A stretch of 64,000 nt of DNA from positions 82,822-146,821 of the forward strand of contig CAZNWJ010000010.1 of the NCBI GenBank assembly GCA_964576925.1, given 5' to 3'. Of this stretch, positions 9,502-20,417 are shown one piece after another. This DNA is from JADJGC01 sp964576925 (GTDB taxonomy: Bacteria; Zixibacteria; MSB-5A5; CAIYYT01). Under the pieces are notes generated by a model, which saw only the letters and a list, made by a program, of their open reading frames with translations, did not search any database and was not told the origin of the DNA. Position 1 is the first letter of the stretch; the number at the start of each line of letters is the position of its first letter. The position numbers were made by a program, and so were the translations under genes.

Positions 9502-10680
9502 CTAAGATCCACCGTCCCCAAACAGATCGCCCCCAGAGACTTTGTCGCCTGACTGGTAAGTCGCCGGCCGCTCCTTGATTCGCACAATCTGATTTGCCGT
9601 CAATGCCTCCTTGATCAACTCCCGCGTCGCAGCCATGGACAAACCCAACGCCTCGCTGATCTCCGATGTCCGGTGCGGTTGCTGCAGGTACTCGACCAAT
9701 CGCAACAATCGTTCGTCTGCTCGATTCGTGCCTTGGCCATCGTTCCTTGCCCGCAGCTTGCTCTCCAGTAGCTCCGGCAGAGCATCTCCCGACCTGAGCT
9801 CATCGATCGTCAGCGCCACCGCCCCGCGGCGGATCAAATGCTGATTCCCGGGACCGCTGTCAGCAGACTCACGGACGAAGAGCGGTGCGAAGCCGTGCCG
9901 TAAGTTCTCAATCGCTCCGTTCCATGTACCGCCCTTTTCGTAATCGCTGTCGACTACGAGCGCGTAGTCGGACAGGGCATAAATGATTTTGTTCCTGCCC
10001 ATGGCACTCGCTACCGAAAACGGCAGCGAAGGAGAATTAGGCGTGATGACACAAAGCGAGCCGTACTCCATCAGTTCCAGCGTCTCGCGTTCCTTGATCG
10101 CACGCTCGAGACTGTCCGCGAGCACGCCCAGCGCATTGCCGCCCGCAGACACCGCCGCCCGCATCGCTTCTTGATCAATACCGCGCGCTCCGCCCGAGAT
10201 CACTGTCATCCCTGCGGCCGCTGTCGCCGTGCCCGCGCCCTCGGCAAATTGCCGCGCCCCTTCGCTCATGTTGCGTGCACCAACAATAGCGATGCCGCCT
10301 TCACTGAGAAGCTGCTCTCTGCCCGCGCCAAAAACGACCATCGGACAGCGCGTCCCCAATCGTTCGACAAGCCGGGTCGGAAAGCGCACGTCAAATCGTG
10401 TAAGCATCCAGATCCCGGCACTCGCGAAACGATCCATTCGCACAAGCAGTCGATCTGCTCCGCCGAGCAAGTGCGCCAGTCGGTCGGCTACCTGCTGCTC
10501 GCAACCGAGGTGACGTATGATCTCCTCCGCCGCTAGGCCCAACAGCTCGCCCGGTGATGTTCGCGATTCACCGATTACACGCTGCCACTCTGTCGGCGTT
10601 ACCGGCGCAACCACCGCCTCGTCACTCAAACCAAGCGGAGTACACAAAAGCGCCGCAGCCAGGCTATCATTACTTAGCAT
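9502..10680 (-). CDS. DprA/Smf-like DNA-processing protein (divergent), partner of RecQ-PRTase
   Basis: About 392 residues. A helical N terminus leads to a DprA-type Rossmann domain (GIAIVGARNMSEGARQFAEG, VISGGARGID, GRNKIIYALSDYALVVDS) and a C-terminal winged helix (HRTSEISEALGLSMAATREL). Standard DprA binds single-stranded DNA and loads RecA during transformation. Here the usual RNRIIAGLS and SGS segments read GRNKIIYALS and KGGTW, so it belongs to a side branch. The ATG at 10680 was chosen; a GTG at 10689 with GGGAG four bases upstream is also possible. The gene lies about 20-30 bases downstream of the RecQ-phosphoribosyltransferase gene on the same strand, so they are almost surely co-transcribed. 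It may act in DNA uptake, repair or defence. Confidence 0.85.
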   Translation of the reverse strand: MLSNDSLAAALLCTPLGLSDEAVVAPVTPTEWQRVIGESRTSPGELLGLAAEEIIRHLGCEQQVADRLAHLLGGADRLLVRMDRFASAGIWMLTRFDVRFPTRLVERLGTRCPMVVFGAGREQLLSEGGIAIVGARNMSEGARQFAEGAGTATAAAGMTVISGGARGIDQEAMRAAVSAGGNALGVLADSLERAIKERETLELMEYGSLCVITPNSPSLPFSVASAMGRNKIIYALSDYALVVDSDYEKGGTWNGAIENLRHGFAPLFVRESADSGPGNQHLIRRGAVALTIDELRSGDALPELLESKLRARNDGQGTNRADERLLRLVEYLQQPHRTSEISEALGLSMAATRELIKEALTANQIVRIKERPATYQSGDKVSGGDLFGDGGS

Positions 10681-10710
10681 ATGTCTCACCAGACTCCCAT
10701 TCCACGCACC

Positions 10711-12810
<2,100 letters not shown>

Positions 12811-12828
12811 TGCATCCCCCAACGGCAA

Positions 12829-13070
12829 TCGCCGTGGTCATCGAATCACAAAATCGCTCGATTGTCAGCTTCGCAGAATTAGCAAATATTGTCAATCACA
12901 TTTGGAGCACGTTGCAAGTACCAGCGGCTGCGGCAAATCGACGAGTGACCGTCAGTGCCAAGTGAATCGTAGTAAACTGAGGGCGCAAACCTCCGATTTC
13001 ATGAATTGTCGCGCGCCCCGGCACTCGAATAAGTATCTTAGTCGACACCTGCAACTATGGAGAACTAGAA
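12829..13070. other. Intergenic region between divergent genes
   Basis: This 242-base gap separates the leftward RecQ-PRTase/DprA operon from the rightward flavin-reductase-like gene and must hold both promoters. I could not pick out convincing -35/-10 pairs. GGAG at 13059-13062 is the ribosome site for the TTG start at 13071. Confidence 0.4.
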
Positions 13071-13610
13071 TTGACCTCGATTCATAGACCCATTGACCCC
13101 AGTCAGATTCCGGACAATCTGATTCGTCTGGTGGCGTCCGACTGGATGTTGATAACAGCCGGTGACATCACCAGCTTTAATACCATGACCGCTTCCTGGG
13201 GCGCCTTCGGTGAACTCTGGAACAAGACAGTCTGCATCTGTTTTGTGCGTCCAACGCGGCACACTTATCAGTTTATCGAGCGCACGGAGCTGTTTACTCT
13301 GACGTTCTTCGAGGAGACGTCTCGCGAGATTCTCAGGTATTGCGGTTCGGTGTCAGGTAGAGATGTCGACAAAATGCAGATTGCCGGGTTAACCCCGGTG
13401 GCATCGAGCCAGGGATCAGTCTATTTTCAAGAGGCACGACTGGTGATAGAGTGCCGCAAAATCTACTGCGATGATTTGGATCCAGGTAGATTCCTCGATC
13501 CCTCGATCGAGCAGAACTACCCCCGCAAAGACTATCATCGCTTCTATATAGGGGAGATCCTGTCTTGCCTTGAGAGACAGCCGGAAGAGATGTTGCTGAG
13601 ACGCTCTTAG
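13071..13610 (+). CDS. Flavin reductase-like (FMN-binding split barrel) protein, flavoredoxin type
   Basis: A 179-residue cytoplasmic protein of the flavin reductase-like split-barrel fold. Diagnostic segments are the N-terminal DWMLITAGDITSFNTMTASWGAFGELW (residues about 24-50) and the later VCICFVRPTRHTYQFIE, FTLTFFEE and YHRFYIGEILS. Relatives bind FMN and pass electrons from NAD(P)H, or act as flavoredoxins. The start is TTG at 13071 with GGAG (13059-13062) eight bases upstream. It stands alone, facing away from the RecQ-PRTase operon. The redox partner cannot be told. Confidence 0.82.
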   Translation: MTSIHRPIDPSQIPDNLIRLVASDWMLITAGDITSFNTMTASWGAFGELWNKTVCICFVRPTRHTYQFIERTELFTLTFFEETSREILRYCGSVSGRDVDKMQIAGLTPVASSQGSVYFQEARLVIECRKIYCDDLDPGRFLDPSIEQNYPRKDYHRFYIGEILSCLERQPEEMLLRRS

Positions 13611-13973
13611 AAAGCCTCGCAGATTGGGGCGGCAGAACCATCTCCGCCTCTGCCGCATGCTCAAGCGGGCGGTATTGACGTTTCATCGCTGTAGCCAAAG
13701 CAGCGACGAATCGCGATTAGTCCCTGGGAGCACTGCCCTCAGTCTTGCCGCGGGAAACTCCAACAGTCACAGTGCTTCCCGTGAGATCTTTGTCGATGAA
13801 GCCGGCAATGGAGGCTTCGCCCTCGCCAGGCTACTGATGCGAATGTTCACGAAAACCCCATACTGTGTCACTGAGTCAGTCGCGCCACGGCTGCAGGCCT
13901 CTGCCAATAAGCAAGACGCCCGGAATCTCGCGATTCCGGGCGTCTTGTTCAAAATGAAGTGACAGCCTGCCGG
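13611..13973. other. Intergenic region between converging genes
   Basis: A 363-base gap between a rightward and a leftward gene. Apart from the strong inverted repeat at 13912-13947 I see nothing here. The open frame 13624-13962 has no ribosome site, no domain and runs through the hairpin, so it is not called. Confidence 0.6.
13912..13947 (-). terminator. Perfect inverted repeat ending the C25 peptidase gene
   Basis: A perfect 16-base stem (13912-13927 with 13932-13947; loop TCGC) lies 26 bases beyond the leftward stop codon, followed on that strand by CTTATT. It also lies between converging genes, so it may stop transcription from both sides. The U-tract is poor in either direction. Confidence 0.65.
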
Positions 13974-16900
13974 CTATTTTCCACCACAGGGAGCCGGCCC
14001 CCCGGTGAAGATATACGAAATGAGATAAACGGCGTCAGAGATGTTCACGATGCTGTTGCAATCGGCATCTCCTGCTTCCATCGGCTCCGGTGCCAGGCCG
14101 CCGGTGAAGATGTACCCGATCAGGTAGACCGCATCGCTGATGTTCACGATCTCGTCGCCATTTGGATCACCAGCCATGTAAGTGTCCCCTACACGCAGCG
14201 TGACGGGAATCTCAAGCAGCGGCAATATCGGATCATTCGAGGTAACCTCGATCGCGCCGCCACAGGTGCTGTCACCCATGTCGAGAGCATCAAAATACAG
14301 CCAGATATTCGCCGACGAGTTCGGTGCAATTTCTCCCGCCATCGGACTGGCATGCAGCCAGGTCGGAATCGGATCGCCCAGCGCGATCGCCAATTGATTG
14401 TGCAGGTACGCCGCGTTGTAGACGACCATGAGTCCGTCGCTGCCGCCCGCATCCTCCATACCGATCGTGCAGCCGAGGACGTCGAACCCCGGAGCAATCG
14501 CTTGGTACTGGATCTTCACGTTGCCGTCCTGCGCTAAGATCACCTGTGCCGTGATGACGTCGCCGGGATTCACCAGGCTCTCGTATTCCGGGTAGTTCAG
14601 GAACGAAACCACTAACTGGCCATCAACGAACTGGTACACCACGCGTCCGCCGGGGTTGTCGGCGTCGGCAATGTTCAGATCATCCCAACACCAGGCAATG
14701 ATATTGTTCGGCGTCGCCGTGTTCGGCAGTCCGGTGTTGTTGCGGCTGCCGAAATCGGTGGTGGCGCCGAATCCGATGAAACCATTCCCGCTCACATAGA
14801 ATTCGGTGTAGTTGTTGCTATAGAACGGGAAGGTAAAGCCGATTGGGAACGGTCCGACGAAATTGTCGTCGGTCAATCCCGTGATGTCGGTACCTGTCGA
14901 CGCGATGTCGATCCACTCGTACTGCGGACCTTGCGGATCATCGGAGTCAATCCAGATATTACCGGCGCCATCAGGACCGCCGCTTCCCTTCGTGACCTCG
15001 GCGAAGTACGGCTCTTCTGTCGTACCCTTGTCGGATTCATCGATTCGGTAACCGAGCGGCACGGGCGCGGGTTCTGCCGTCGCTTTTGCCAGCACCGGCT
15101 TGCCGTAAGTCTCGCACAACAACTCGAAACTGAGCTTCCCAAGTCCGGTGTTGTTAATCGCAACCGCCACGGAATCGCGGCCGCCGATCGGGATCGACTC
15201 GCTGACCGAACTCGGATTCACCGCCATCTGCGGTGCGTGTACATGCAGCCCGACATTGACATTGCCGGTCGCATGAGTCGGATCATTCGTCGCGTACGCC
15301 AACAGACCCGAATAGTCACCCGGATTCATGTTCGTGGCGTTAAACGTCACTGGATACACCAGGCTATCGCCGATCGGTATGTAATACTGGGTCGTCGCGC
15401 ACTGGATCCAGCTCACTCCCGGCGTGAACCTTACCCGCAGCGTCGCCTCGCCAACATTCCTGATCACCAGGTTCTGTTGGTGCTGAGTGTCTTCAACAAG
15501 GCTGTCAGCAAGCGAAGTCGTCGACATCTGCATCGTCGCCGTAGCACCGGAACCGCTGACATAACCCTTCAACGAAATGTCATCGATGCTCCAGCCGTTG
15601 TACTGCACGGAACCGTCGGTCGGACCCAATCCGAACCGAATCTGGAACTCGGGATTGTTGTCCGCCACCGCGGTCAGTTCGTATACCGACTCCGTCCAGG
15701 TAGCTTCGCTGTTCGTCGCGCCGTTCGCATAGAGCTGTATCCATTCGGTTCCGTTGAAGACCTCAAGATACGCATGGTCGTACGACGACGACTCGCAACC
15801 CAACTGGTGGTAATAGGTCATGAAAATGCTGGTGGCATTGCTGCAATCGATAATCGGCGAATAAACCCAGTTCGTTGCGCTGATATTGGCGCTGTAGGAA
15901 GCGCTCGTCGTCAGGTCGTTGCCAAGAATCATGTTCTCCGGACCGGGAGTATGGTCATCCGACGGGTCGGGACTTCCCGATGTTCCAGTACCGCCGATCG
16001 CCGGACCAATCTGCCACTCGGAAGTGCTGCCCAATCCGGTCCAGCCCTGTTCGACCGTGAAGTCTTCCAGGAAGAACACCACCCGGTCGCCCACTGTGAT
16101 CGAGAAGTACTGCGTCACGGCGAATCCGCCGCTGCCGACGATGTCCAGCTTGCAATTTACGCCGTGCCCCATCGGCGTGTTGGCTGCGGCACTGACGGTG
16201 AAGACATCGCCGCTGTTCGACGCCGTACCGCCGTTTGCAGCTATCGTGCCAAACGTACCGTTCGCATCACTAATGGTTAGATAATTGTCGAGTTCGCTGA
16301 TCGTGGCCGTTGTATTGAAAGCCGTCCCCGTGCCGTTGTTCTGTACGGTCACGACAACGTTTGCTGTCTCCCCCGGGTCGATCATGCCATTGTTGTTACC
16401 TGTCGGATCGCTGACCGCGAACGAGACATACACCACGTTCGGCGCGTGCACCGTCACTGTGAATGAACTCTCCCAGGTATCTTTCTCCGTCCCGTTTGCG
16501 GTCACAGTGAACGTCACTTTGTGGCCGTCGGGAGTCAACGGACTTACATTAAAGGCGAAAGCATCGGCAATATTGACGTTGCCAAAATTCCCGGCAATCG
16601 AACCATAGTTTTCGGAATCATCAGTGATCGTAATGTAAGAGTCTTCTGCCGAGAGCGTCGCGACGACGTCCTGGGCGTCATCCGGACCGACGTTCTGAAG
16701 CTGCAGGCCCAGCACGATCGATTCGCCAAAGTCAATCAAGCCGTCGCCGTTTCCGGACGCGTCGTTGATCGCGTGACTCTGGTAAATGACGTATGGACCG
16801 GATGGCGCAATCACCTGCACCGTGCCGATATACGGAACGCGATTCTGCGCCGTGACAATGACATCAGCAGTCACCGGCTGGTCAAACGGCGTCACCGCCA

Positions 16901-18875
16901 TTTGCACCATTCCGGTCTGGTCGACATAACCGGCGCCATGAAGCACGCCGTTGGCCGACAGACCCACATACGAACCCGGATCGGCATTGACCGTAAACGT
17001 CGTGGAGGTCATCAGCAGCGAACCCGCATAGCTGACGTTATTCACCGTCGGGACTCTCAGGTAAGTCGTTACCGACGGGTCGCCCATCAAGTGGTACATC
17101 TCCCAGTAGTAAGCCTTACGCGAACTGCTGGACTGCTGTACCGCCAGGTTGCCACACATATTGATCGCGTAGTTCGTCACGTAGTGCGACGACACCGGTT
17201 CGCCATGATCGTGGAACATCCCGTCGTAGGCACCTAGCTTGGTCGCATCGTACGGTGGACCGGCGGCCACAACCGCCTTGCCGCCGCCGACACCCCACCA
17301 GTAGTCTTCATCCCAGTACGAGTTGTTGCTCGCGCCGATATAGCCCACGCCGCCCTTATTGGCTGCCTGCAACCAGGCCTCGGCAAATGACGGCGTGCTC
17401 TCTCCAAACGTGCTCGACAAACAGCAGTTGCCGATGCCCAGCCCGTACTTGTGCGCGTTCGTCAAGTTATTGATATCGCTGACCGTGAACGACGGATCAC
17501 CCCAGCTGTCGTGCCCGCAATGCGCGGTGTAGTTCGCAATGCCCACACCATTGCTGACCGAGGCGATTACCGCCGCCGAAGCACCCGGAGCATCCGATGC
17601 CGGATAAAGCCACACATGCGGCGTGATCCCGTGGGCGGCGTTGAAGTAAAGATTGGTACCGTAGTTGATCTGGCCGTTACCGTAAGTCGGCGCATACGAC
17701 GCGTCGACACCGGCAATCAAAGTGACCTCATTCAGGTACGCCGGATTCGGCATCGTGTACTGCTCGTATTCCAGCGTCTTGTCGATTTGTGGTTGAAGCT
17801 GCGCCGTATTCTGCGCGGAGAAACGGCCGTAGTAGACTTCTGGAATATTGTCACCGGTGTATTCGGCATAACGCAAATCGGTAATATGCGAGCCCGCCGA
17901 GCCGGACCAGGCCGGAATCTGCGGTGTGTCGCCCACAAACAGCACGAAGGTCGGCGCCGGATCCTCAACCGTGCCGGCAGTATACAATCCCTGGAGATAG
18001 GTCTTAATCGCCGTCGTCGTCGAGCCGATGACGTCGGTGTAAGCAACGATGACTTTGAAGCCCTTCTTGATCTTCCAGGCGATCAACGGCTGCAACTGCG
18101 CCTCGAACATCCGCGCCGACACGATCACCATCTTGATCGGGTACTTCGTGAGATCGGCCTTCTCGTTTAGCGCCAGCATCTCATAGTTGGCCAGTTGCGC
18201 GTAGGCCGCCTCAAAGGCTGGCGAATAGGTCGCTTCAAACTGCTTCTGGGTCGCAGTCCAATCGGGATGATCGAAATTCAACCGGACCGTCACCTGCTTT
18301 TGCACACGGATCCGGTTCGTCGTCGCGTCGTACTCAATCGGTGCAACCGATACATGAGCTACGCGAAGCCCGCGCATCACACCTTCGATCGAAGTGGAGG
18401 TCACCGGCAGGGAATAGTACCCGGCTTGCTGATACACCGCCTGCTTGAATTCGAACGGCACCGAGTTCGGGTCGTCCGACTTCGATAGCGAAGGCTGGGC
18501 GGGCATAATCACGCTCGTAACTCCATATGTCGCCAGATCGTACTCTGCCGTCTCGGTGGACAACACCTCCGCCTTCAGTTCCGCTCCTTCCGGGACGGCA
18601 ATCAACTGATTGGCGGTCGGCAGCGCCGGCTCACCCACGCGGCTCGAAAGATCCAGCCCCTTCGCGCTCAAAACGGTAAACTCGCCCGCCCGCGTTGTCA
18701 CCGGGACAATCTCCAACTCGCCGACATCCACACGAATCGTCATGCCTGTCGGGTCGTGTCCCAGAATCGTAATTCCACTGTTGGCATCGCTCACCTTGAT
18801 CGTGTTGGCTGCCAACGCCGTTGCTGATAACAATACCAGCAATAGCAGACTCACCTTGGTAGCAAGCTTGCTCAA
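13974..18875 (-). CDS. Secreted C25-family (gingipain-like) cysteine peptidase with C-terminal dockerin
   Basis: A 1633-residue exported protein. The TTG at 18875 was chosen: GGAGG lies five bases upstream and it opens directly on the signal peptide (SKLATKVSLLLLVLLSATALA). Upstream in-frame starts at 18950 and 18956 lack this. A propeptide region is followed by the C25 catalytic domain at about residues 240-600, with the histidine region NYTAHCGHDSWGD (H452/H455) and the cysteine region GIGNCCLSSTFGE (C484/C485). Several Ig-like and CARDB-like domains follow, a jelly-roll around 930-1100, an ASPM-like segment, and finally two dockerin repeats (DPNGDEIVNISDAVYLI, DADCNSIVNISDAVYLI). It probably degrades extracellular protein or processes surface proteins. 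The dockerin suggests tethering to a cell-surface receptor not seen here. Confidence 0.9.
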   Translation of the reverse strand: MSKLATKVSLLLLVLLSATALAANTIKVSDANSGITILGHDPTGMTIRVDVGELEIVPVTTRAGEFTVLSAKGLDLSSRVGEPALPTANQLIAVPEGAELKAEVLSTETAEYDLATYGVTSVIMPAQPSLSKSDDPNSVPFEFKQAVYQQAGYYSLPVTSTSIEGVMRGLRVAHVSVAPIEYDATTNRIRVQKQVTVRLNFDHPDWTATQKQFEATYSPAFEAAYAQLANYEMLALNEKADLTKYPIKMVIVSARMFEAQLQPLIAWKIKKGFKVIVAYTDVIGSTTTAIKTYLQGLYTAGTVEDPAPTFVLFVGDTPQIPAWSGSAGSHITDLRYAEYTGDNIPEVYYGRFSAQNTAQLQPQIDKTLEYEQYTMPNPAYLNEVTLIAGVDASYAPTYGNGQINYGTNLYFNAAHGITPHVWLYPASDAPGASAAVIASVSNGVGIANYTAHCGHDSWGDPSFTVSDINNLTNAHKYGLGIGNCCLSSTFGESTPSFAEAWLQAANKGGVGYIGASNNSYWDEDYWWGVGGGKAVVAAGPPYDATKLGAYDGMFHDHGEPVSSHYVTNYAINMCGNLAVQQSSSSRKAYYWEMYHLMGDPSVTTYLRVPTVNNVSYAGSLLMTSTTFTVNADPGSYVGLSANGVLHGAGYVDQTGMVQMAVTPFDQPVTADVIVTAQNRVPYIGTVQVIAPSGPYVIYQSHAINDASGNGDGLIDFGESIVLGLQLQNVGPDDAQDVVATLSAEDSYITITDDSENYGSIAGNFGNVNIADAFAFNVSPLTPDGHKVTFTVTANGTEKDTWESSFTVTVHAPNVVYVSFAVSDPTGNNNGMIDPGETANVVVTVQNNGTGTAFNTTATISELDNYLTISDANGTFGTIAANGGTASNSGDVFTVSAAANTPMGHGVNCKLDIVGSGGFAVTQYFSITVGDRVVFFLEDFTVEQGWTGLGSTSEWQIGPAIGGTGTSGSPDPSDDHTPGPENMILGNDLTTSASYSANISATNWVYSPIIDCSNATSIFMTYYHQLGCESSSYDHAYLEVFNGTEWIQLYANGATNSEATWTESVYELTAVADNNPEFQIRFGLGPTDGSVQYNGWSIDDISLKGYVSGSGATATMQMSTTSLADSLVEDTQHQQNLVIRNVGEATLRVRFTPGVSWIQCATTQYYIPIGDSLVYPVTFNATNMNPGDYSGLLAYATNDPTHATGNVNVGLHVHAPQMAVNPSSVSESIPIGGRDSVAVAINNTGLGKLSFELLCETYGKPVLAKATAEPAPVPLGYRIDESDKGTTEEPYFAEVTKGSGGPDGAGNIWIDSDDPQGPQYEWIDIASTGTDITGLTDDNFVGPFPIGFTFPFYSNNYTEFYVSGNGFIGFGATTDFGSRNNTGLPNTATPNNIIAWCWDDLNIADADNPGGRVVYQFVDGQLVVSFLNYPEYESLVNPGDVITAQVILAQDGNVKIQYQAIAPGFDVLGCTIGMEDAGGSDGLMVVYNAAYLHNQLAIALGDPIPTWLHASPMAGEIAPNSSANIWLYFDALDMGDSTCGGAIEVTSNDPILPLLEIPVTLRVGDTYMAGDPNGDEIVNISDAVYLIGYIFTGGLAPEPMEAGDADCNSIVNISDAVYLISYIFTGGPAPCGGK

Positions 18876-18988
18876 AGGTACCTCCAATGATGCTTGGGAT
18901 TCTTGTTGGGGATTCCCAATAATTGAGTGAAACCGGAAATGTTGCGTCATTCTCAACGGCTGTAAAAAACGTGCAAGTAGCTCATTTC

Positions 18989-19016
18989 AATATAGTAAAT
19001 CGAGTATTAAATCCAA
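18989..19016 (-). promoter_or_regulatory. Sigma-70-type promoter for the C25 peptidase
   Basis: On the minus strand TTGGAT (19016-19011) and TATATT (18994-18989) are 16 bases apart in an AT-rich stretch, the same -10 box and spacer as the promoter at 1936-1963. The leader would be about 105 bases long. Confidence 0.45.
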
Positions 19017-19159
19017 CAAGTAAATGGAGTTTTTTGTCGCTTCCGCAAGTCCCAAAGCGCACCGCCTGCCTTGATGCCGGTTAGGAGCTGTTAACTTCCA
19101 AACTTGCGGCTGAGGCCGTAGCGGCTCGGGAGCTGTTGAGTGGAATTTTCTGCTCGAGT

Positions 19160-19210
19160 GAGAGATTCTGCTGGTGTTAGGGCTGGATTCCGGAGAGATT
19201 CTGTTGGTGT
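19160..19210 (+). repeat. Imperfect 33-base direct repeat around the GIY-YIG start
   Basis: GAGAGATTCTGCTGGTGT (19160-19177) and GAGAGATTCTGTTGGTGT (19193-19210) differ at one base and are 33 bases apart. Each copy ends in an in-frame GTG (19174 and 19207), so the duplication offers two alternative starts eleven codons apart. Confidence 0.7.
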
Positions 19211-19530
19211 CGTATCGAGTTTACATCTTGCGTTGTGGAGACGGGACTTACTATACCGGCCAAACAACTAACCTTGACAAACGTCTTGAACTGCACTCCT
19301 CCGGCCGTGGCGCCCGCTATACGCGCGGTCGCGGCCCTCTCAAGTTGGTCTATCAAGTGGGTGTTGAGACTCTGCGCGAGGCTTTCGTTCTTGAAAGGAA
19401 GATCAAGCGCTTGCCCCGCACCGGCAAAGAAAGACTAATCGCATCCTTTGAAGTCGCTTGCACAAGTCCTCAAGATTCGAGAGGGAAGAAGCAGAAGACG
19501 AAGCGGCGATCTCAAGAGCGTACGCAGTGA
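19207..19530 (+). CDS. GIY-YIG nuclease superfamily protein (YhbQ/UPF0213 type)
   Basis: About 107 residues. The GIY-YIG core is clear at the N terminus: RVYILRCGDGTYYTGQTTNL, followed by the arginine region LDKRLELHSSGRGARYTRGRGP and the glutamate-bearing helix LREAFVLERKIKRL. Small proteins of this type are probable DNA nucleases of poorly known role. The start is GTG 19207 or TTG 19204, which have GGAGAG (19192-19197) at a suitable distance; a GTG at 19174 is also in frame. The 3' end overlaps the convergent ApbE gene by 19 bases. Confidence 0.85.
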   Translation: MSYRVYILRCGDGTYYTGQTTNLDKRLELHSSGRGARYTRGRGPLKLVYQVGVETLREAFVLERKIKRLPRTGKERLIASFEVACTSPQDSRGKKQKTKRRSQERTQ

Positions 19531-20417
19531 TGCACAACTTCCTGCGCCCGCAGAAAGCTCTCGGCGTCCTTGCCGCTCAACATGGCCATCGTCGCGAGAA
19601 ACCCCGCTTCACTGCACGTGTCTGATACAACCGTCACACTCCGCGGCGCATCCGCTACCGGCCATCCTGTGCGTGGATTGAGAATGTGCCCCAGTCGTTT
19701 TCCGCCGACCAGGCAGAACCGCTTGCTGTCCCCGCTGGTCGCGACAGCGCCGTTTTGTAGTTCCAGCGATCCCAGAATGGCCCCGTCCTCTCCCGGCTTT
19801 TCGATACCGATCACCCAGGGTTCGCCAGGGCGGTCCGGTGCCAGGCAGCGGATATCGCCGCCAAAGTTGACCATTACCGGGCGCAAGCACGCGCGAAAGA
19901 CAAGGTCCGCTACTCGATCAACGGCGTATTCCTTCCCAATCCCGCCAAAATCAATCTCCATTCCGGGAAGCAACTGGATCGAGTCGCTTTTCAGCGCTAC
20001 TCTATCCCATCCCACCAACTTCAGTAATCCCTGAATCTGCTCTCGATCGGGAGCAAACTCCCCGCCGTCAAATCGCCAGGCCCGCCGGAGAATGCCCGAA
20101 GTTACGTCGAACAGCCCTTCGCTCAGTCCGAAGCACTGCTCAGCGTAATGCAGTAGCTTGTGAGTTTCTTCATCAAGAGCTACCGCCTTGCCTTCGCTGT
20201 TATTGATCCTGTGGACAATGTTGTCCTTGAGGTACCGGCTGTATTTCTGCTCGATCCGCTTGGTCTCATAAAAGGCGAGCGAGGCCAATTTCTCGACCTC
20301 GCTCTTGTCGTTTGTCTTTATCAAGACCTCACAGGGGCTCGCCATAGCGGTGAATTCCACCGTCCAGTAGCCCTCGTGCCGTTGCAGCGCGAATCCCTGA
20401 CCTTGCTCACAGACCAC
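19512..20417 (-). CDS. apbE: ApbE-family FAD:protein FMN transferase
   Basis: About 301 residues. ApbE moves FMN from FAD onto a threonine or serine of extracytoplasmic target proteins. Motifs seen are the FAD-binding MEIDFGGIGKEYAVDR, ATSGD, HILNPRTGWP and the metal-site region SVTVVSDTCSEAGFLATMAM. The reading frame is open further upstream, but those codons lie inside the DUF3570 gene; GTG at 20417 gives a sensible start with an eleven-base overlap. No clear signal peptide or lipobox is seen from this start, so its location is uncertain. It is the last gene of a four-gene overlapped operon (TlpA, DUF4266, DUF3570, ApbE), and the DUF3570 protein carries a matching flavinylation motif. Confidence 0.9.
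   Translation of the reverse strand: MVCEQGQGFALQRHEGYWTVEFTAMASPCEVLIKTNDKSEVEKLASLAFYETKRIEQKYSRYLKDNIVHRINNSEGKAVALDEETHKLLHYAEQCFGLSEGLFDVTSGILRRAWRFDGGEFAPDREQIQGLLKLVGWDRVALKSDSIQLLPGMEIDFGGIGKEYAVDRVADLVFRACLRPVMVNFGGDIRCLAPDRPGEPWVIGIEKPGEDGAILGSLELQNGAVATSGDSKRFCLVGGKRLGHILNPRTGWPVADAPRSVTVVSDTCSEAGFLATMAMLSGKDAESFLRAQEVVHHCVRS

Noticed and set aside
13624..13962. A 112-codon rightward open frame
   Set aside because: It has no ribosome site or domain, runs through a perfect terminator-like hairpin, and has atypical composition; treated as chance.
14931..16280. A 449-codon rightward open frame inside the C25 peptidase gene
   Set aside because: Rich in arginine with no domain; it is the mirror of the well-supported leftward gene.
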